Assembly (NCBI RefSeq): GCF_021018805.1
Contig: NC_086250.1
Location: forward strand, 62,745,322 to 62,809,321
Length of the DNA: 64,000 nucleotides
Direction: 5' to 3'
From: Prinia subflava
Lineage: Eukaryota; Chordata; Aves; Passeriformes; Cisticolidae
The notes beneath the pieces are model-generated. The model worked only from the letters and a program-made list of their open reading frames with translations, made no database searches and was not told the DNA's origin. The position numbers and the translations under genes are program-made. Below, piece after piece: positions 1-13,158 of this stretch. The first letter of the stretch is position 1. Every line of letters starts with the position of its first letter.

Positions 1-423
1 TAAAGATTTTCCTGTAAATAGGAACACATAATATCCCTACCTAATTATATGAAAGTCACTACAGAGCACAAAGAGTTATAAATTAAAATATATTTCTTCT
101 TACAGCTATTCTTATTTATCTGCCTTTTATAAGTCCATAATGTTATTACTGCTGCTCTTTGTCAGTAACTTCAAAACCTTTTGTTCCAGGTTTATAAAAA
201 GCTTATAAATAATTTCTCTCTTCTTTAGCTAAAGGCAAAAAATGCCGCACACTTTCATAATCAAATGAAGGAGGAAAAAAGCACCCCAGCTCATAAGACA
301 CAAAATACCTGTATGCTTGGTCCCCTGAGGCTGAGAATTTCCATATGGATCTCAGTTCTTCCAGGATCCCCAAGCTCTAATTGATCTACTGCTTTGTACC
401 ACTAACCCTGTTTCTTGCAATAG
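1..423. other. AT-rich non-coding DNA
   Basis: I see no gene, repeat or structured element here. The last bases (about 404-423) form a pyrimidine-leaning run ending in TAG, which could act as a splice acceptor for the small frame that follows. This is only a consensus resemblance. Confidence 0.5.
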
Positions 424-436
424 GTTCAGTTTGCAG

Positions 437-568
437 ATGAGACCATCCTTACTGCTGATTTCTTGTGAGATGTCCGAGGAGGCTGTAGAGGAATTCTCTG
501 AGTCTGCTGTCCTTCGTGATCGGCTGCAGACAGTGAAGGTCCTGCAGCTCTTGCTCTACTCACTCTAA
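437..568 (+). other. Small exon-like open frame (44 codons), unproven
   Basis: An ATG at 437 opens a frame to TAA at 566-568. The frame is also open upstream of the ATG, across a possible acceptor (TTTCTTGCAATAG ending at 423). The middle reads SEEAVEEFSESAVLRDRLQT, acidic and helix-like. It uses GC-rich codons and keeps three CpG sites (about 475, 514 and 520) in a CpG-poor neighbourhood, which is why I noticed it. It could be a 3'-terminal exon of an unseen gene, a micropeptide in a long non-coding RNA, or chance. I do not recognise the sequence and assign no function. No promoter or poly(A) signal is tied to it. Confidence 0.15.
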
Positions 569-1899
569 TATACAGAACATGCCCAGTGATGCTGATGCTT
601 TTTGGCAGCCTGAGAAAATGCCAGTTCAAGAACAACAGCTGTAGCCTGCCCACTGACACAAACACGAATCATTCAACTTATAACATTAGTAAGTTTAGGA
701 ACCTACACAGATTTCTGACCCTCAAAGTGCATTTTTTATTTACAGCCTCTTGTGTCAAACACAGCCATTTAGTTAATTTAGTTCATTTTGTTCAAGATGT
801 GTAATGAATGTACTAAAACCTCCTAAGCACTTTATAAAAAAAGTCACCTGATATTTTTGGCAAATTGCATATTCCAAACTAGATATACAAATGTTTATTT
901 ACAGGAAGACATGCCTACAGCCTTGCATTTGTTGCATGCAATTCAAAAGCAAGTTTCTAACAAAAATAAACAGAAATAAAATCATGGTGCAGAGGAAATA
1001 AAACTTAGCATCTTTCAAATGCAATGGAAACAATATAATTTTTTCCTAATATCTGAGTATATACTATAGAGTTTTGTTGATTTTAAAGAGCAGTCAGATT
1101 AACTACAGTCAATGTATGTATAATTACAAATTTTCTGCTTCAGAAGTCATTCTGTTGTGTGAACTAATTAATGTTTTTCAATTCTCTGGGCATAAACTAC
1201 CTTTTTTATTTTTAATCTGGTAAAACAATGACTTTTTCCTCCACGAATTTGCAAAAAATAAAATAGTTCTAGAGCCCTGAAAAATAGATACAGTATATTT
1301 TTAGTTCATCCTTTCAATTGTCATTCTTCTGCTTTTCTCCCCTAAAAAGTTTTACCTGATGTTTTTAAAAGCATATTGATTCCAGACGTGTTTTTGTGGT
1401 ATTTATAGTACCTGAGCTTTAAAGCAGCCTGATGCTTTTGAAGTACAATCAGAACAACATCTTGCATGTGCAGTTATGGGTCCATAAGACTTTTTGCAAG
1501 AAAACTATAGTGAGTTGCAAATATGTAAACCAGCCTTGATTCAGCAGCAGTGAATTACAGTTTGTGTTTACAGACTATATAAATCAAGAATAACATGAAT
1601 AATAATAATAGGACTATGTCCTCTGAAAGGCTGACAATATTATCATTTGGTTTACTTTAGAGGCAAAGAACAGTGAGATTGACAGCAAGTTCATAGAAAA
1701 AGAGACAGGGGAAAAGCATTTTTACAGTCAGTAACTACTATTTAATGGTCCTATCCAGCCCAGTTAGACAAGTAACTGACTTGGTTTCTGTAGAATTCAA
1801 CTTCCATTTATTTTCTCTTTTTGTAGAACACTGAAAATTACTGAGATGCTGAAAAATTCCTGACATGACCCTAACCCTCTTCTTTTCCCTTCTTCCCAG
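569..1899. other. AT-rich non-coding DNA
   Basis: Strongly AT-rich with many short A and T runs. I see no coding frame, RNA gene or recognisable repeat. A polypyrimidine tract develops at about 1872-1899, immediately before the exon-like block. Confidence 0.55.
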
Positions 1900-2077
1900 G
1901 CTGCCTGCAGTGGAGGAGTTCGGGATGGTGCTCAGGGCCCACGGGTGCCCATCGTGCCATCCCACAAATCCCCCGGCACTGCCCTGTGGCTCTCAAGCTC
2001 AGAGGGAAGGAGCTCCCCCAGGCCACGTCCTGCTCACTGCATGTGACAGCAGCAGGAAGCACTGGTGTGTGTCAGAG
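1900..2077 (+). other. Candidate internal exon (178 bp) flanked by splice sites
   Basis: A C/T-rich tract ends in TTCCCAG at 1899, and the 3' boundary reads AGAG|GTAAAA at 2077/2078. Both are good matches to vertebrate acceptor and donor consensus. The block between is clearly more GC-rich than its AT-rich surroundings and contains several CpG sites. One frame (open from the ATG at 1865 to a stop ending at 2122) crosses the whole block, but its translation is Pro/Cys/Ser-rich and matches no family I know. The length (178 bp) is within the normal range for vertebrate exons. It could be a coding or non-coding (lncRNA) exon, or a GC-rich island with fortuitous splice-like borders. Confidence 0.3.
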
Positions 2078-2985
2078 GTAAAATACAGCTCAAGCTATGG
2101 GAACCCAACCCAGAGACCGTAATTTAAAGGGTTCTTTGGCCACTGCCACAGGAGGAGGCTGACAACTGCATGATGGAGCATTCACTGGCTTGCAGCCATG
2201 CAGTGCTTTTATGTTGGTTTTTTTTCTCTTTTTCATTTTGCTGGCTTGAGGCCTGTGCTCTGTTTCAGTTTCATTTCACTCCAATGAATCCCTTTCCTTT
2301 GCTAGCTGAGAAACATAGGATGTGAATTAAATACTTCCAGTAATGATCTCTTGCATAATGTATGTGTGGTTTAGGTACAGCTACCAATCATGACAGAAAA
2401 CTCATAACCACGACTGAAGTTGATTCCAGACATTATAAAATAAGACACACTTGGCTGAACTAAAACCTCCTCTGTTTTCATGTTATACTTATGAGTTTAA
2501 TGAACAATGTATAACTTTTTACAGTGTTCTAATGCATTTCTCTCATGTTTGCTTGTCTTTATAAAATCTAGTAGAAAATTCCAATCAGAAAAGAAGTACA
2601 ATAAAGAACACACAGACAAAAGGGTACTGAATAGTTTCTAGCTCATTAGAAGATTCAAACCTGAAGATAATAGCCATTTCCAAGAAAATGGCAGGAATAA
2701 AGGTTTATAATTTTCTCTAATTCTAAATATTCTAGCAGGTTTTTTGTAATGTCCTATGCGGTAACTCACTGATGCTCCAGCTGGACTCTACACTTCCATT
2801 ATATTTTCCATGAAGAACATCTAAACAAGAACATCCCTCTTGTTCCTGCAATAGTAGCTCTAAATAATTTGTTTTACCCTTACCACATTTTTATTGGAGC
2901 AAACTTTCAACAAACACTTCTGAGTATTCACCCATTAGCACTTGCTCATCTTGTATCATAATCTTTTATTGAACTGACTTCCCAT
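2078..2985. other. AT-rich non-coding DNA
   Basis: No gene or recognisable repeat. There is a short GC-containing shoulder to about 2290, then AT-rich unique-looking sequence. Confidence 0.5.
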
Positions 2986-2989
2986 AATG

Positions 2990-4030
2990 TGGTGTGGTAA
3001 ATTATTTGGATTTTTTAACAGTAAAATCAATTGCATCTCATCTGCAAATAATTTGCCTTAGACATTTTATTTGCTGGGATTAAAATTTAAAAGATTTCAA
3101 TTTCCCTGGCTTCTATAAATACTCCTGGTTAGAAATATCTATGTGCAAGCAAGACCTTTAGATCCATATTTGCATCTGTACACGATCTGCATCTGGGGAA
3201 ACTAAAGGAAATGTCTTAGTACTGTTACTCTGTGACAGCAGACAAGCCCATAAACTTTCAGTATAAACTACCCCCTCTCTTCTACTGCTCAATCAGATTG
3301 GCTCTCCCTTTGTTTTTAACAAGCTTCTACTTCTGACTCTAAACCTAAGCCATATATTTGGCAAAATCAAATGCCTTAAATGACCTGGCTTTCACCAGCT
3401 TCAGCAGAAGTATTCTACTGGAGAGTCTCATCCAAATGATTTGTTCAGATGTACCTGGAACTTTATATCCATACCACTGGGTGGGTCCATGGCCATCTGA
3501 CAGCAGCTCAAGTTTCTTCTGCACCTCTTCAGTAGAATATGCACAATTTGATACCTGCTAGATTATTTTATCCTTCACTGTTCCCAGATAATTGACCTTT
3601 ATTATAAGTAGCTTAAATGATGACCTAAACTCAATAAATCAGCCATATCAGGAATATCTGATTTATTAGTTTTTTTCTCTACCAATGAGATAAAAAATTC
3701 TTTTATCCAGGAAGGTGAGTGCAAGAGTATTTTGTTGTGACTCTCTCTATAATATATCAAGAAAATCATAGTCATCACAGGTAAAAAGCTGTGTGCATGG
3801 TCTAATTGCTCATTTCTGAATGTCTTTTTAAATGGTCCAGTAAGAATCCAGAATGCCTGAAATTACCCTATAGAACCCATCTTAGTCATCCCAATCATTT
3901 CAGTGATACCATGACCACTTATCTTTAAACATCTCTATCATTTTTTTCATTCTGTCATATACAACCTAATGTGAGGTGACCTATAATTCTCCTCTTCCTG
4001 TCCTGTTCTCCAGACCCACACACATCCAGG
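2990..4030 (-). mobile_element. Possible very old CR1/L3-like LINE relic
   Basis: Read on the + strand, four short blocks resemble, in the right order, the reverse complement of the CR1/L3 reverse-transcriptase region. They are a CATCTGCAAATAATTTGCC-like block (about 3037), a TCAAATGCCTTA block (about 3366), ATTTTATCCTTCACTGTTCC (about 3564) and a GTGAGGTGACCTATAATTC block (about 3971). The sequence between them is not alignable by eye, and the last interval is longer than I expect from the family. No reading frame survives. If real, it is a long-dead LINE fragment much older than the other CR1 copies. This call rests on remembered family patterns and may be wrong. Confidence 0.22.
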
Positions 4031-7000
4031 CTGATGCACAAAAATCAGCAATGAGCAGCAGTGAGGGATGGGCACCACACAGCTCTGAGAAATGTCAGCC
4101 ACATCTACCAAACACTCCCTCTATCTTACACCCTGACAGATATTAAGCATAAACCAAAATTTCCTGCTGTATCCCCAGGTTTTTCCCCAGGTGATCCTTT
4201 TGGAAGAGAATGACAATTCCTTTTTCCCTCTCACAAGTTCAGTGATATTTTATTGTAATAAACTTCAAAAAAATATCCTTTAGAAAGCCTTCATTAATAG
4301 AAAAAAATATGATTACCAGTACTCATATGATTTCCTTCTGTTTGTAGTAAAAAATATACTTTTTAAACAAATGAAATATGTCTTATTTTAGTGCTTGATT
4401 AATAAAGATCTCAGGCATTTAAAACTTATGTGTCAGTATTATTTACTTTAATAGTTTCTTTAACTGGCAACAGTTAAACAGAAAAATCACTTTTAAGAGC
4501 GAATATGAAAATTTCAAGTAATATGAAAACTCTTGGTTGGATTTTATAAGGATTCGTTATTAAAATACAGCCTGTAGCTAAGGCTGTTATTTAAGGGAAA
4601 TTATTCTCAACAAACCTATCAAGTGCTCAGAGTAGTATAAAGATGATGTTGGCATTTCACTAGCCATGATATAATGGGCATATTCAACACGGGATATTCC
4701 TTCAGGTCTCCACGTAAAATGTAACACCATAACAGTAAAAAAAAAACACTTTAGTGAATTATGAGAAGCATTTATTACACTACCAGTCACCAGCTGAAGA
4801 TCACACATTCTGTTTTAAAGCCCTTCTATCCCTACATTAAACTGTGCATCATCTTTGCACTTCTGCCTGCCTTTCACCACTACCTTCAGCCAAGTCTGCC
4901 ATGTGACTTACCTGCAGAGCCTCAAACCTTTGAGCTAGCAGCTCTGTGGAACGTGTGTGAGAATCAACAAGGAATCAAGAAGGAATCATGCAAGAAAACC
5001 CTCAAAGAGAAAATTGATTTCTTTCATATTTGGGGCTACATCAATAAATTGTATTCTGTGATATTTTAATGGAGATCTAAACAAATTTCAAGGTTTTGGA
5101 AAAAAAATTAGATCTTGATATTCTTCTATGTGCTATATACAATCAAAAACATTTCAAGATCTAATTTATTGATGGAAAATGGCCTTCTCTTTCATAGCCT
5201 GCTATTTTGTGGTCTTTCTCCTTGGGTATGGATTATATTACTAACCTTTTTGCTTATGGATCTTTTAAATTATATATCATACATGCATCATACTTATAAC
5301 ACTTAGATTTGCATCCTTAGCTTTATCCTTTGATTTCTTCCTTCTAGCATTTTGAATTCAAAATTTTAAAATACAGGATTGTAGGACTTCCAAGTCAAAC
5401 TTCATGGGGATGGCACTACATACAGACTGTATTAAAAAAATCTGCAATAAATTCTAGCCAATGACTGATCTTCTACATTATTAGAATTCATATTTGGATG
5501 TAGGTCTCTTTACAAATATGTAATTCCCTGATCTCTACAGATGATATATTCCACCTGCTCTCGTCAGACCAAGTGACAGGCTGAGGTTCGCACACTCTTT
5601 GATCTTCACAGTGGAGAAAGTTTCCACCTTGTTTCTGGGAACAGAGGAGTCCTCGCTGCCTAAGGACACCCTGGGTTCAATTCACCACTGAGTTACACCT
5701 GCCTTTGTTGTGCCTTCTGGGGTAGTCTGAGGACCAGATAAACAGGATACCCTGGAGCAGCCACAAATGAGACCAGCACCACAGGGGAAGACTGATTCTA
5801 AGAACACTGTAAAAGCATATCATTCCCTGGATTTATTTTCTTAGTTTTTGTGGCTAGCCCCAAGCCTCTGTTTGAAATGTGAAGATGCGAGTGTGCACTG
5901 TGCTGGAAGCAAAAATGTGGTTTGTAATGATACAGAGAGGCTGTGTCAGCAGGAGAATCAACTGAGCCAAACACATCTGCATTTTGTACTTTACCTCAGA
6001 TTGCTGAACTTCAGCTCTTACTGCAATATAGAGCTCCACTCCTCATGGCTACAGAGAGTTTTCCATTGCAAAGCCAGCTGGAGCACCTTCCAGAGGGTGC
6101 TAGCAGCATGCAACCTGGCCCTTCTAATCTCAAAGTTACCCCAAGTCAACCTCAAAAAATGGAAATTTACCCAGTAAAATAATTTTGTAACTTTTCTATT
6201 TAAAGGTATGTTGTTTCGTTTTCCTCTGTTGATTTACTGCTCAGCACAGTTCTAGACTGAAGCTGCTGGGAAATGCCATGATTTAACTGGCTGGTAAAAA
6301 AATGTCCAGCTATCATTCCTGTAATAGAGAGGACAGTTTGGGGCACTTTGCTTTTAGAGTACTCATCTTTTATTTGGTTTTCCAGTTAATAGGTGCATAA
6401 ATAAAGCGATATTCAAATAATGCTGCTGTTCTCTACAAAGCCTGTCTTGACATGAACTGCCTTTTATTCCAGTTTTGCAAACGTGCTAAAGCTAATTATG
6501 AACCAGCTGTTTGTAGATGCCTCCAGTTTATCAATGATTTGATTTTTAACTTGCACAAAAACTTTAATGACTACTTTAAAGCTACTGAGATATTTAAAAG
6601 ACTCATATTGTTCCTACAAGACTTGCTACAAGGCAAATAATTATGTTTACAGATGTTTTTGACAAACATAAAATTGTAAGAGATTATACATTTACTTACA
6701 AAATGAGAATGTCAAAACCCACACTCAACCTGTGCAGTCATATAGAAGCCAGCAATATTTGCACAAGGTTTCTCTTGAAATTTGTACATGTTTACAGAAG
6801 CCTTTACTAGCAGCCAAATACTACCTGGCATTCAGATGCTCCCACTCCAGGAAATCTCCTTCTATTTGGTTAAAGGGTGCCACAACAGAGTTTGAAATTT
6901 GCTAACACCAATGTTTGTTATGTAACTGAGCTCCCAGATACAGCTCCCAAAGAAAGTTCTAGAAACTGACTTCAGGAAGTCAATTGGAAAAGGAAAATAA

Positions 7001-7476
7001 CACATCTTATTGGTATTCTTCTGACGGCAAACTGTCTTTGAAAACTGATGGCACATAAAGATGAAAACTCAGAGAATATGTTTAACCAGAGATTAACTAT
7101 TGCATACTAAAAACGTTTCAGCAGACTAGTAAGGCTGGTTTTAGCTTCAGAAAAACGTTTAAATTGTTATTTGAGTTGGACATATTTCCAGGAAGATGTT
7201 TTGTATTCTGGGAAGATCTATATTAAGTCAGAAATGTCCAACAGGAAAATTTAATTATTAAGGAAAAAATGTCATAAAGCTGTAAGAATTTTTTCATCAG
7301 ACTATAGCAAAATATTTTTATGTGTATACTTGGAAGGAAAAAAACACCCATGTGCTGCTTACTGACATGTTCATTAGAAAAAAAGGACAAATTGACTTCT
7401 CTGAAAAAGGCAGCATTAATCTGTAATACACAGTAATGGTGATAATGGGGACGTCGTTTGTTCTGGCTGGATACAA
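4031..7476. other. AT-rich non-coding DNA
   Basis: No supported gene. There is a slightly GC-richer stretch near 5560-5780, with a lone tRNA B-box-like GGTTCAATTC at about 5672 that lacks an A box and a cloverleaf. The remainder is AT-rich and I recognise no repeat family. Confidence 0.5.
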
Positions 7477-7780
7477 ATGATGCCTCACTGTCAGTGCAAT
7501 TCTCTGTGCTTCAAGGGTGACTCACCCAGCACTGAAAGCCTGCAGGCTCTCTTGGGGTCAGCTGGTGGATGCCCAGAACACCTGGAAGAGGGGTCTGCTT
7601 GGACAATACTCCTCAGGAAGCAGTCACACACATCTCACTTGGACCAGAAGCCACCTCTGCTGTCCACATCCAGAGGCTCTGCAGCCCCCTCTGAGCTCCA
7701 TCCTGGGCCACCTGCCCCTACAACCCTGAGCTGGGAGCTACACGGAGAGACCATCAGTCTTCGTGAAGATTCTGTCACAA
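7477..7780. other. GC-rich patch of unknown nature
   Basis: About 300 bp are markedly GC-richer than the flanks. Two frames are open on the + strand (112 codons from 7477 and 70 codons from 7517). The predicted peptides are Ser/Pro/Leu-rich, as expected for any GC-rich stretch lacking stops, and neither resembles a known domain. No convincing splice acceptor or donor pair bounds the patch. It may be a degraded repeat, a regulatory island or neutral sequence. Confidence 0.3.
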
Positions 7781-10700
7781 GTTCTATTATTCAAGCAAAA
7801 GCAGAACTTACATGATTAAATTTCTCTTCCAGTGGACAAACATTCTCCTGTCCTTGCTTTGCAATGGGTAAAACCAGTTCCTTGCAAAAGTAGACAGAAA
7901 CTGCTCCTCACCTTTAATGGAAAAGTTACTGTTCTGTTTAATACTCTTTTTCCATTAATACATCACTACAACTGTTCGTCTACTAGGGACACAAATATTC
8001 TTTTTCTCTAATACACTTTTCATTTTATCTTTGTGGAAGACAACTGTGATGGAACTTTAAGGTCTGACATGTATTTAAATAAAATATGAAAGACTGAATT
8101 AGAATAGTGGCATAATTTTACCAGATTTGAATTATTTGAAAGGTATTTTACTTAAATCATAGCTGCACAATTTTAATTGCTAGAGATAGAGACTTATTTT
8201 CCTTAGTTCTGGAAATAATATTGCCATATTAATAGGCTGTGAATTATCTGCTGACACTTTTTAAAAAGAAAAATTAATCTGGGTAAAAGAATCCCAGTAA
8301 TACACAATTTATGAGGGAAGTAAGCTCACAGAGGTTACCATTGTAGGAGTTCTAATAATAGTTTAAAAATATGATTAAGGTTGGTATCTGAATCATGGCA
8401 GCCCAGTTTTTTAAAGTCTTTGTAGCATCTCACTCTGAACTCATAAAGTACCATGAAAAATCACTACCATAATACATTACGTTCTTGTTTTCTGATAGTT
8501 ATAAACAGCACAACAGCATTTTGCAAACTTTGTACTCAAGAAACTTGTCAATTGCAAACTCAGTTTTGCAATAGATAATCTGAATTTTCAGAGTTCACAA
8601 AAGTATTGATAATCTCTGAGACTGAATTGCATACATATTATCAAATGTGTTCCTTCCCTGAAAATGCTATTTATAGAATCAAGTGTCATGGCATTCATAT
8701 CACAAGTCAAAGTCAAAGCAAGAGTAAAATGCTGAGAAAAATTAAAAGGGGAGATGCTTTGCAGCTATTTTGCAGCAATGGGAAATTAAAGCAACACAAA
8801 CATGTAAATAAGCCTGAGGCTGAGAAGGTATCCTCCAGTTCTTTAAACATTACAATACTCAGCACCAGTGAAGTGTCACAACCCTCTGTATTTTGTTTCT
8901 GTGGGATGTTCCTCTCAGCTTGCAGCCCACAGGGGCACCACCTCACAGTTATCACACAAGTTAACCAGGACAGGCAGGAAATTTCTCAGCACACAAAACC
9001 AAAACGAATCGTGCTGGGAATTGAGCAAGTGGCACTCTGTCCCCAAGCCAAGTGCAGGAGTAGGATAACACTGAAGTGATGATATTAGTCCTGCACACTA
9101 AGAAATCTGCATTTCTGTCAAGGCAGAAGAGAGTGAAGACATTGGAGTGCTTGAGGTCACCTGCAACAAATTCTGCTCTACTAGTGGAACAAGCCATTAT
9201 TAGGCTTAAAAACAAATCAAACAAGATATAACTAGACTAGCAGCAGATGTAATATTTAGAGATTTACAAGAAGACCATACATACTGTCAATTCCACTGAA
9301 AGGGAATTAACACCCTACTTAGGTGTTAATTAAACATATTTGTCATAAAAGCACTCAGCTCCAGGTACCAGAACATTTCACATGAGAGAACTATTGCTCT
9401 GGGTCACACTCTGGGTCATTATATTTGGTGGTCTGTCTGTGACAAAAATTTCATCAAGGCAAACAGAACCATCAGAGTCTGGATGTTCTGGCTGCTGCAA
9501 TGTGGCAGGGCAGACGCTCTCTCTAATTCTGCCTCTGAGTCACTCCCACTCAGGATACAATTCCTACAGTCACTCTTTTTTACACATATGGAAAGGAAAA
9601 TCTTCGTACTTGTCTCAGAGATAAGCCAGCAGGATGAAACGAAAGCAAATAAATAACCACCGAATACAACATGGAGATTTGCAGATGACAAAGCAAACGA
9701 TTGCCATGTACTTACTGCTGACAGAGTTTTCTAAGCAGTGCAACACGGTTCTTCACTTCTAGGCACAGCCAGATTGCATGAGCCCATGTCTCTGGGTCAC
9801 ACAAAAATAGATCCCCAGCACGCAAACACAATGTAGCTTCAAATTAGCCTGGTCTCAAAAAGCTACAAAAATGGGACTGATTTTTTAAAATAAAAAAAAA
9901 TGAAGTCTTTTTAATGCCACTCAACAAACACTTCAAAATTACTGTATGTGTAGCCAATCGAGTAACATCTTTATGCCATCAAAGGTACCTTTTGTGTAGA
10001 ATGGTACTTTAGCATGAAAGAAAGCACTTGGTCTTGGAGCACTGAACCAGCTGCTGGATGCATGAAGAGGCTGTTATATTCTGGGACAGTCTCAGTTGGT
10101 TAGCTGTGTCCCCTCATGCTGATTTAATTAGCACTGCAGGAAAATGCAAATGACCAAAAGAGACACTGTGTATTGTGCAAAATTAGATAGTGAAAAATAT
10201 GTGTGCTTACATAATATGTTTCAACAGGGAAATAAAATGCTCCTGTTCCCAGGAGCTGCAGGCAGGCAGATGGTGGGTACTCCAGCAAGATCATGCATTG
10301 TGCCTGCAGAGACACAATGCCCTCAACCTCTGGGGAAGAGACTGCTGCTGCATTTCTCTAATACCCCAGTTTGCTGAGCCACAGAACAAAACAGACAATT
10401 ACAGCTGGACTAAAATTGCTCATTCTGCATCCCCAGAAGCAGAAAGGTGTCACATCAGGGGACAAAAATGAGATGAAAGAGCTGTAGGTTCACTTTGTTA
10501 CCTTCAGGCACATTGTCCCCATGGCTATGATCTACTGGACTGAAATCAATACAGTCTGTAGTTCAGGACTATGCTTAGTTGTTTTGCACAGAATTTATTA
10601 CATTTTCACAGTCGTTACTTAATTAGAAGAGAAAACTAGAGGGCTAAAATCATGGGACAATAAAGAATTTGGCAAGCCACTGAGGTGTGGATTAATAGTT

Positions 10701-13100
10701 ACACATTTCTCGTTTTATCTGTGCATGTTAAGGTCAATATCAGTCTGCATATGGCACAAAGCCATTAAAAGAGTCTCAAACATGAACATTATCAAGAAGG
10801 ATGCACCTGTAATTTCACCTGGCTCTCTCTGTTGAGATTTTGATGCATACCCCATAAAATATTAGATCTGTGAGCTCCCAGTGCCATTTCCTTCATTTAA
10901 TGCTACAGGCCCAATATACTGTAAGTAAATTTTACACCATATAAGAAATGTCAGCAGTCAATTTACTTTTTTCTATTTTTAACATGCTTGACAGTATTAA
11001 ACTAGGATGCAGAGATAATGGAGAGATTTACGGTTTTAAATCAGGAAGCTAGTAAAAAAATTCTGTTTCTCTAAGACTGCAATAAAAAAGGAAATTAAAA
11101 CAATAAACGGCCAGATTCTTGGACGCTTTTGCAGGTCTAGTATAGAAAATTTCTGTTCATCTCATGTGTTCTCTTCTATACACTTGAAGACTGAAAGGAA
11201 ACAGAATTACTTCAGTACTTGGCTTGAAGTATTTTACCTTTGTCCATTTTGAAACACTACCATGAGGCTTCTTGGACAAATACTGGTGAACTCAGGCAGA
11301 ACAATGCTAGTGTTCAAGTCAGATTCTCATCCTATACTAATAAGCCCAAATAATGCTAACATCAGAGTAGGTCTGCATTCAGATTTTGGGTTATAAGGTG
11401 TCAGAGCAGAAAAAACCAGATGGTTACATTTAGGGACTCTGCAAGTGTCTCTTTTGCTTTAGGAAGACAGGCAAAGGCTGATGGCACAGGATGAAACAAT
11501 GACTTTAAAATGCATATTTCATGCAATAAATAAACCATATCATCCGCTGCACATCAGGAAGGAGGTTTTTTGTTTCAGGAGGCCCTTCAGACTGAAACAT
11601 GCTAAGGGTTCAATTTGAATGTTGAGGTTGCTTCTGAAGGCTCCTTGAGCTGTCAAGTGATGCTCCAAATCTGTAAGTTAGTTTACGTGACAGAAGAACT
11701 TAAAGACTGCATTGGACTCGCTCAATGTCAAGTTCTCAGACACTGTACAGATAACTGAAAACACAGTGCAGCTTGAGGATCAGTATTAATAGGGAGCAGG
11801 TCCTACTGGCCCTGCCAGCCTTGCTGTGTCCTCAGAGGAAGAGAACCCCACAGGACTAAGGCTCTTGATCTCCCAAACAAGCAAGTATTGGGTCTGCATA
11901 AATCTACATGAACCTAACAAATCTCTATCTTTATACCCCTTTCTTGAAACAGATGTCAGATCTACTCATTAAAAAAGAAATATTCACACATATCTAGATC
12001 AGTACAGCACAAGCCAACTGCACCAAGGACCTTCAGACTTTATAATACTGAGGGGAAGAAATCTTTTTGCTTGCAGTTAAAGAACATTATAAACAAAAAA
12101 AATTATTTAGATCCCCTGCTAATGATCAGATCTCTTTTGCACACATAACAAGGTGCAATGATGTCAGAATGTCAGTTTAACTCAGACTAAGAACTAGCTT
12201 CTACATCAAAATAGTGGACTCCTGAGGGGGAACATATAGAGCAGGGGAACTCTCTTGCTTTAACTGAGACAGTGAGGAAAGTGAAAATCATGTTTGTCCC
12301 AGCAAAAAGAAAGAAACCAAAACACTTGAAAAAGTTATAAATGTGTGATGTTGGTTGAAGCTTGGAGTTGAGCATCCATGGCTGGCAGTTTAGAGACTGA
12401 CTTCAGTGGAAGCTATGATCTTACTCCTGAGGTGAATTCAGAGGTATTCCACAAAGGCATCTGAATTTTGGTGCTTTAATTAAACAAATGGAGGAGAGAC
12501 ATTTCAAAGAAAATTGAGTAGAGCAGTCTGTCCTGTACTGCAGTCTGGAGGCATCTCTTAATCAGCAATAGACCAAAGACACCATGAAAAGGGGATCTGG
12601 GTTTTGTTCTTAAGGAACACAAAAAAGATGCACTAATTCACCAGTTGTCAAAGAAGAGCTGGCACATGCCCTTATTCAGAAAGAGAATGGTCAGTGTATG
12701 AAGACACCAGCTTTTTTTGGTTGCAGATATTTCGACAACAAAGGAATGCCATACATCAAGGAAAGCCAAGAGGAAAGCTAACTTCTGAGGATGCTGCCAG
12801 CACTATAGCATCTCCTAAAAACTACCAACTAGTCTAAGCCCATGGACTCACGTTGAGCCTCTCAGCTGGGTACTTTCTGGTTTATCATCAACCAAAATGA
12901 ATCCAGCCAGCATCCTGTGATACTGAACTGAGGATGAACTCAAGTATAAAATTAATTTCTCACTGCAAATATGTTTTTCATGCTAGAAATTATTTCTTTT
13001 CATGCTATACTAACTTACACTATATGTCTTGTTTTTGCTTCTGTTCTTCAAGCACAGCAGTTATCTGATGCCCTAAAAAATACCTAAAAAGATACTCTTT
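7781..13100. other. AT-rich non-coding DNA
   Basis: Mostly unique-looking AT-rich sequence. The longest + frame here (157 codons, 8606-9079) has no recognisable domain, mixed composition and no nearby splice or promoter signal, so I treat it as chance. I see no RNA genes or repeats beyond short homopolymers. Confidence 0.5.
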
Positions 13101-13158
13101 ACTATTGCTACTTTCAGTATTCAGTACTATTGCTACTTTCATCATCATCATCATCATT
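13101..13158. repeat. 25-bp tandem duplication followed by ATC microsatellite
   Basis: The unit ACTATTGCTACTTTCAG(TATTCAGT) occupies 13101-13125. Its first 16 bases recur exactly at 13126-13141, giving a recent-looking, nearly exact partial duplication. It runs directly into about six CAT units (13140-13158). The layout suggests replication slippage. No function is implied. Confidence 0.85.

Noticed and set aside
5640..5700. Possible tRNA gene or tRNA-derived SINE (GGTTCAATTC B box)
   Set aside because: There is no A box at the right distance, no cloverleaf pairing and no terminator T run. A single 10-mer match is not enough.
8606..9079. 157-codon + strand open frame
   Set aside because: The translation has no recognisable domain, no signal or transmembrane pattern and no splice or promoter context. 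In 64 kb searched in six frames one frame of this size is plausible by chance.
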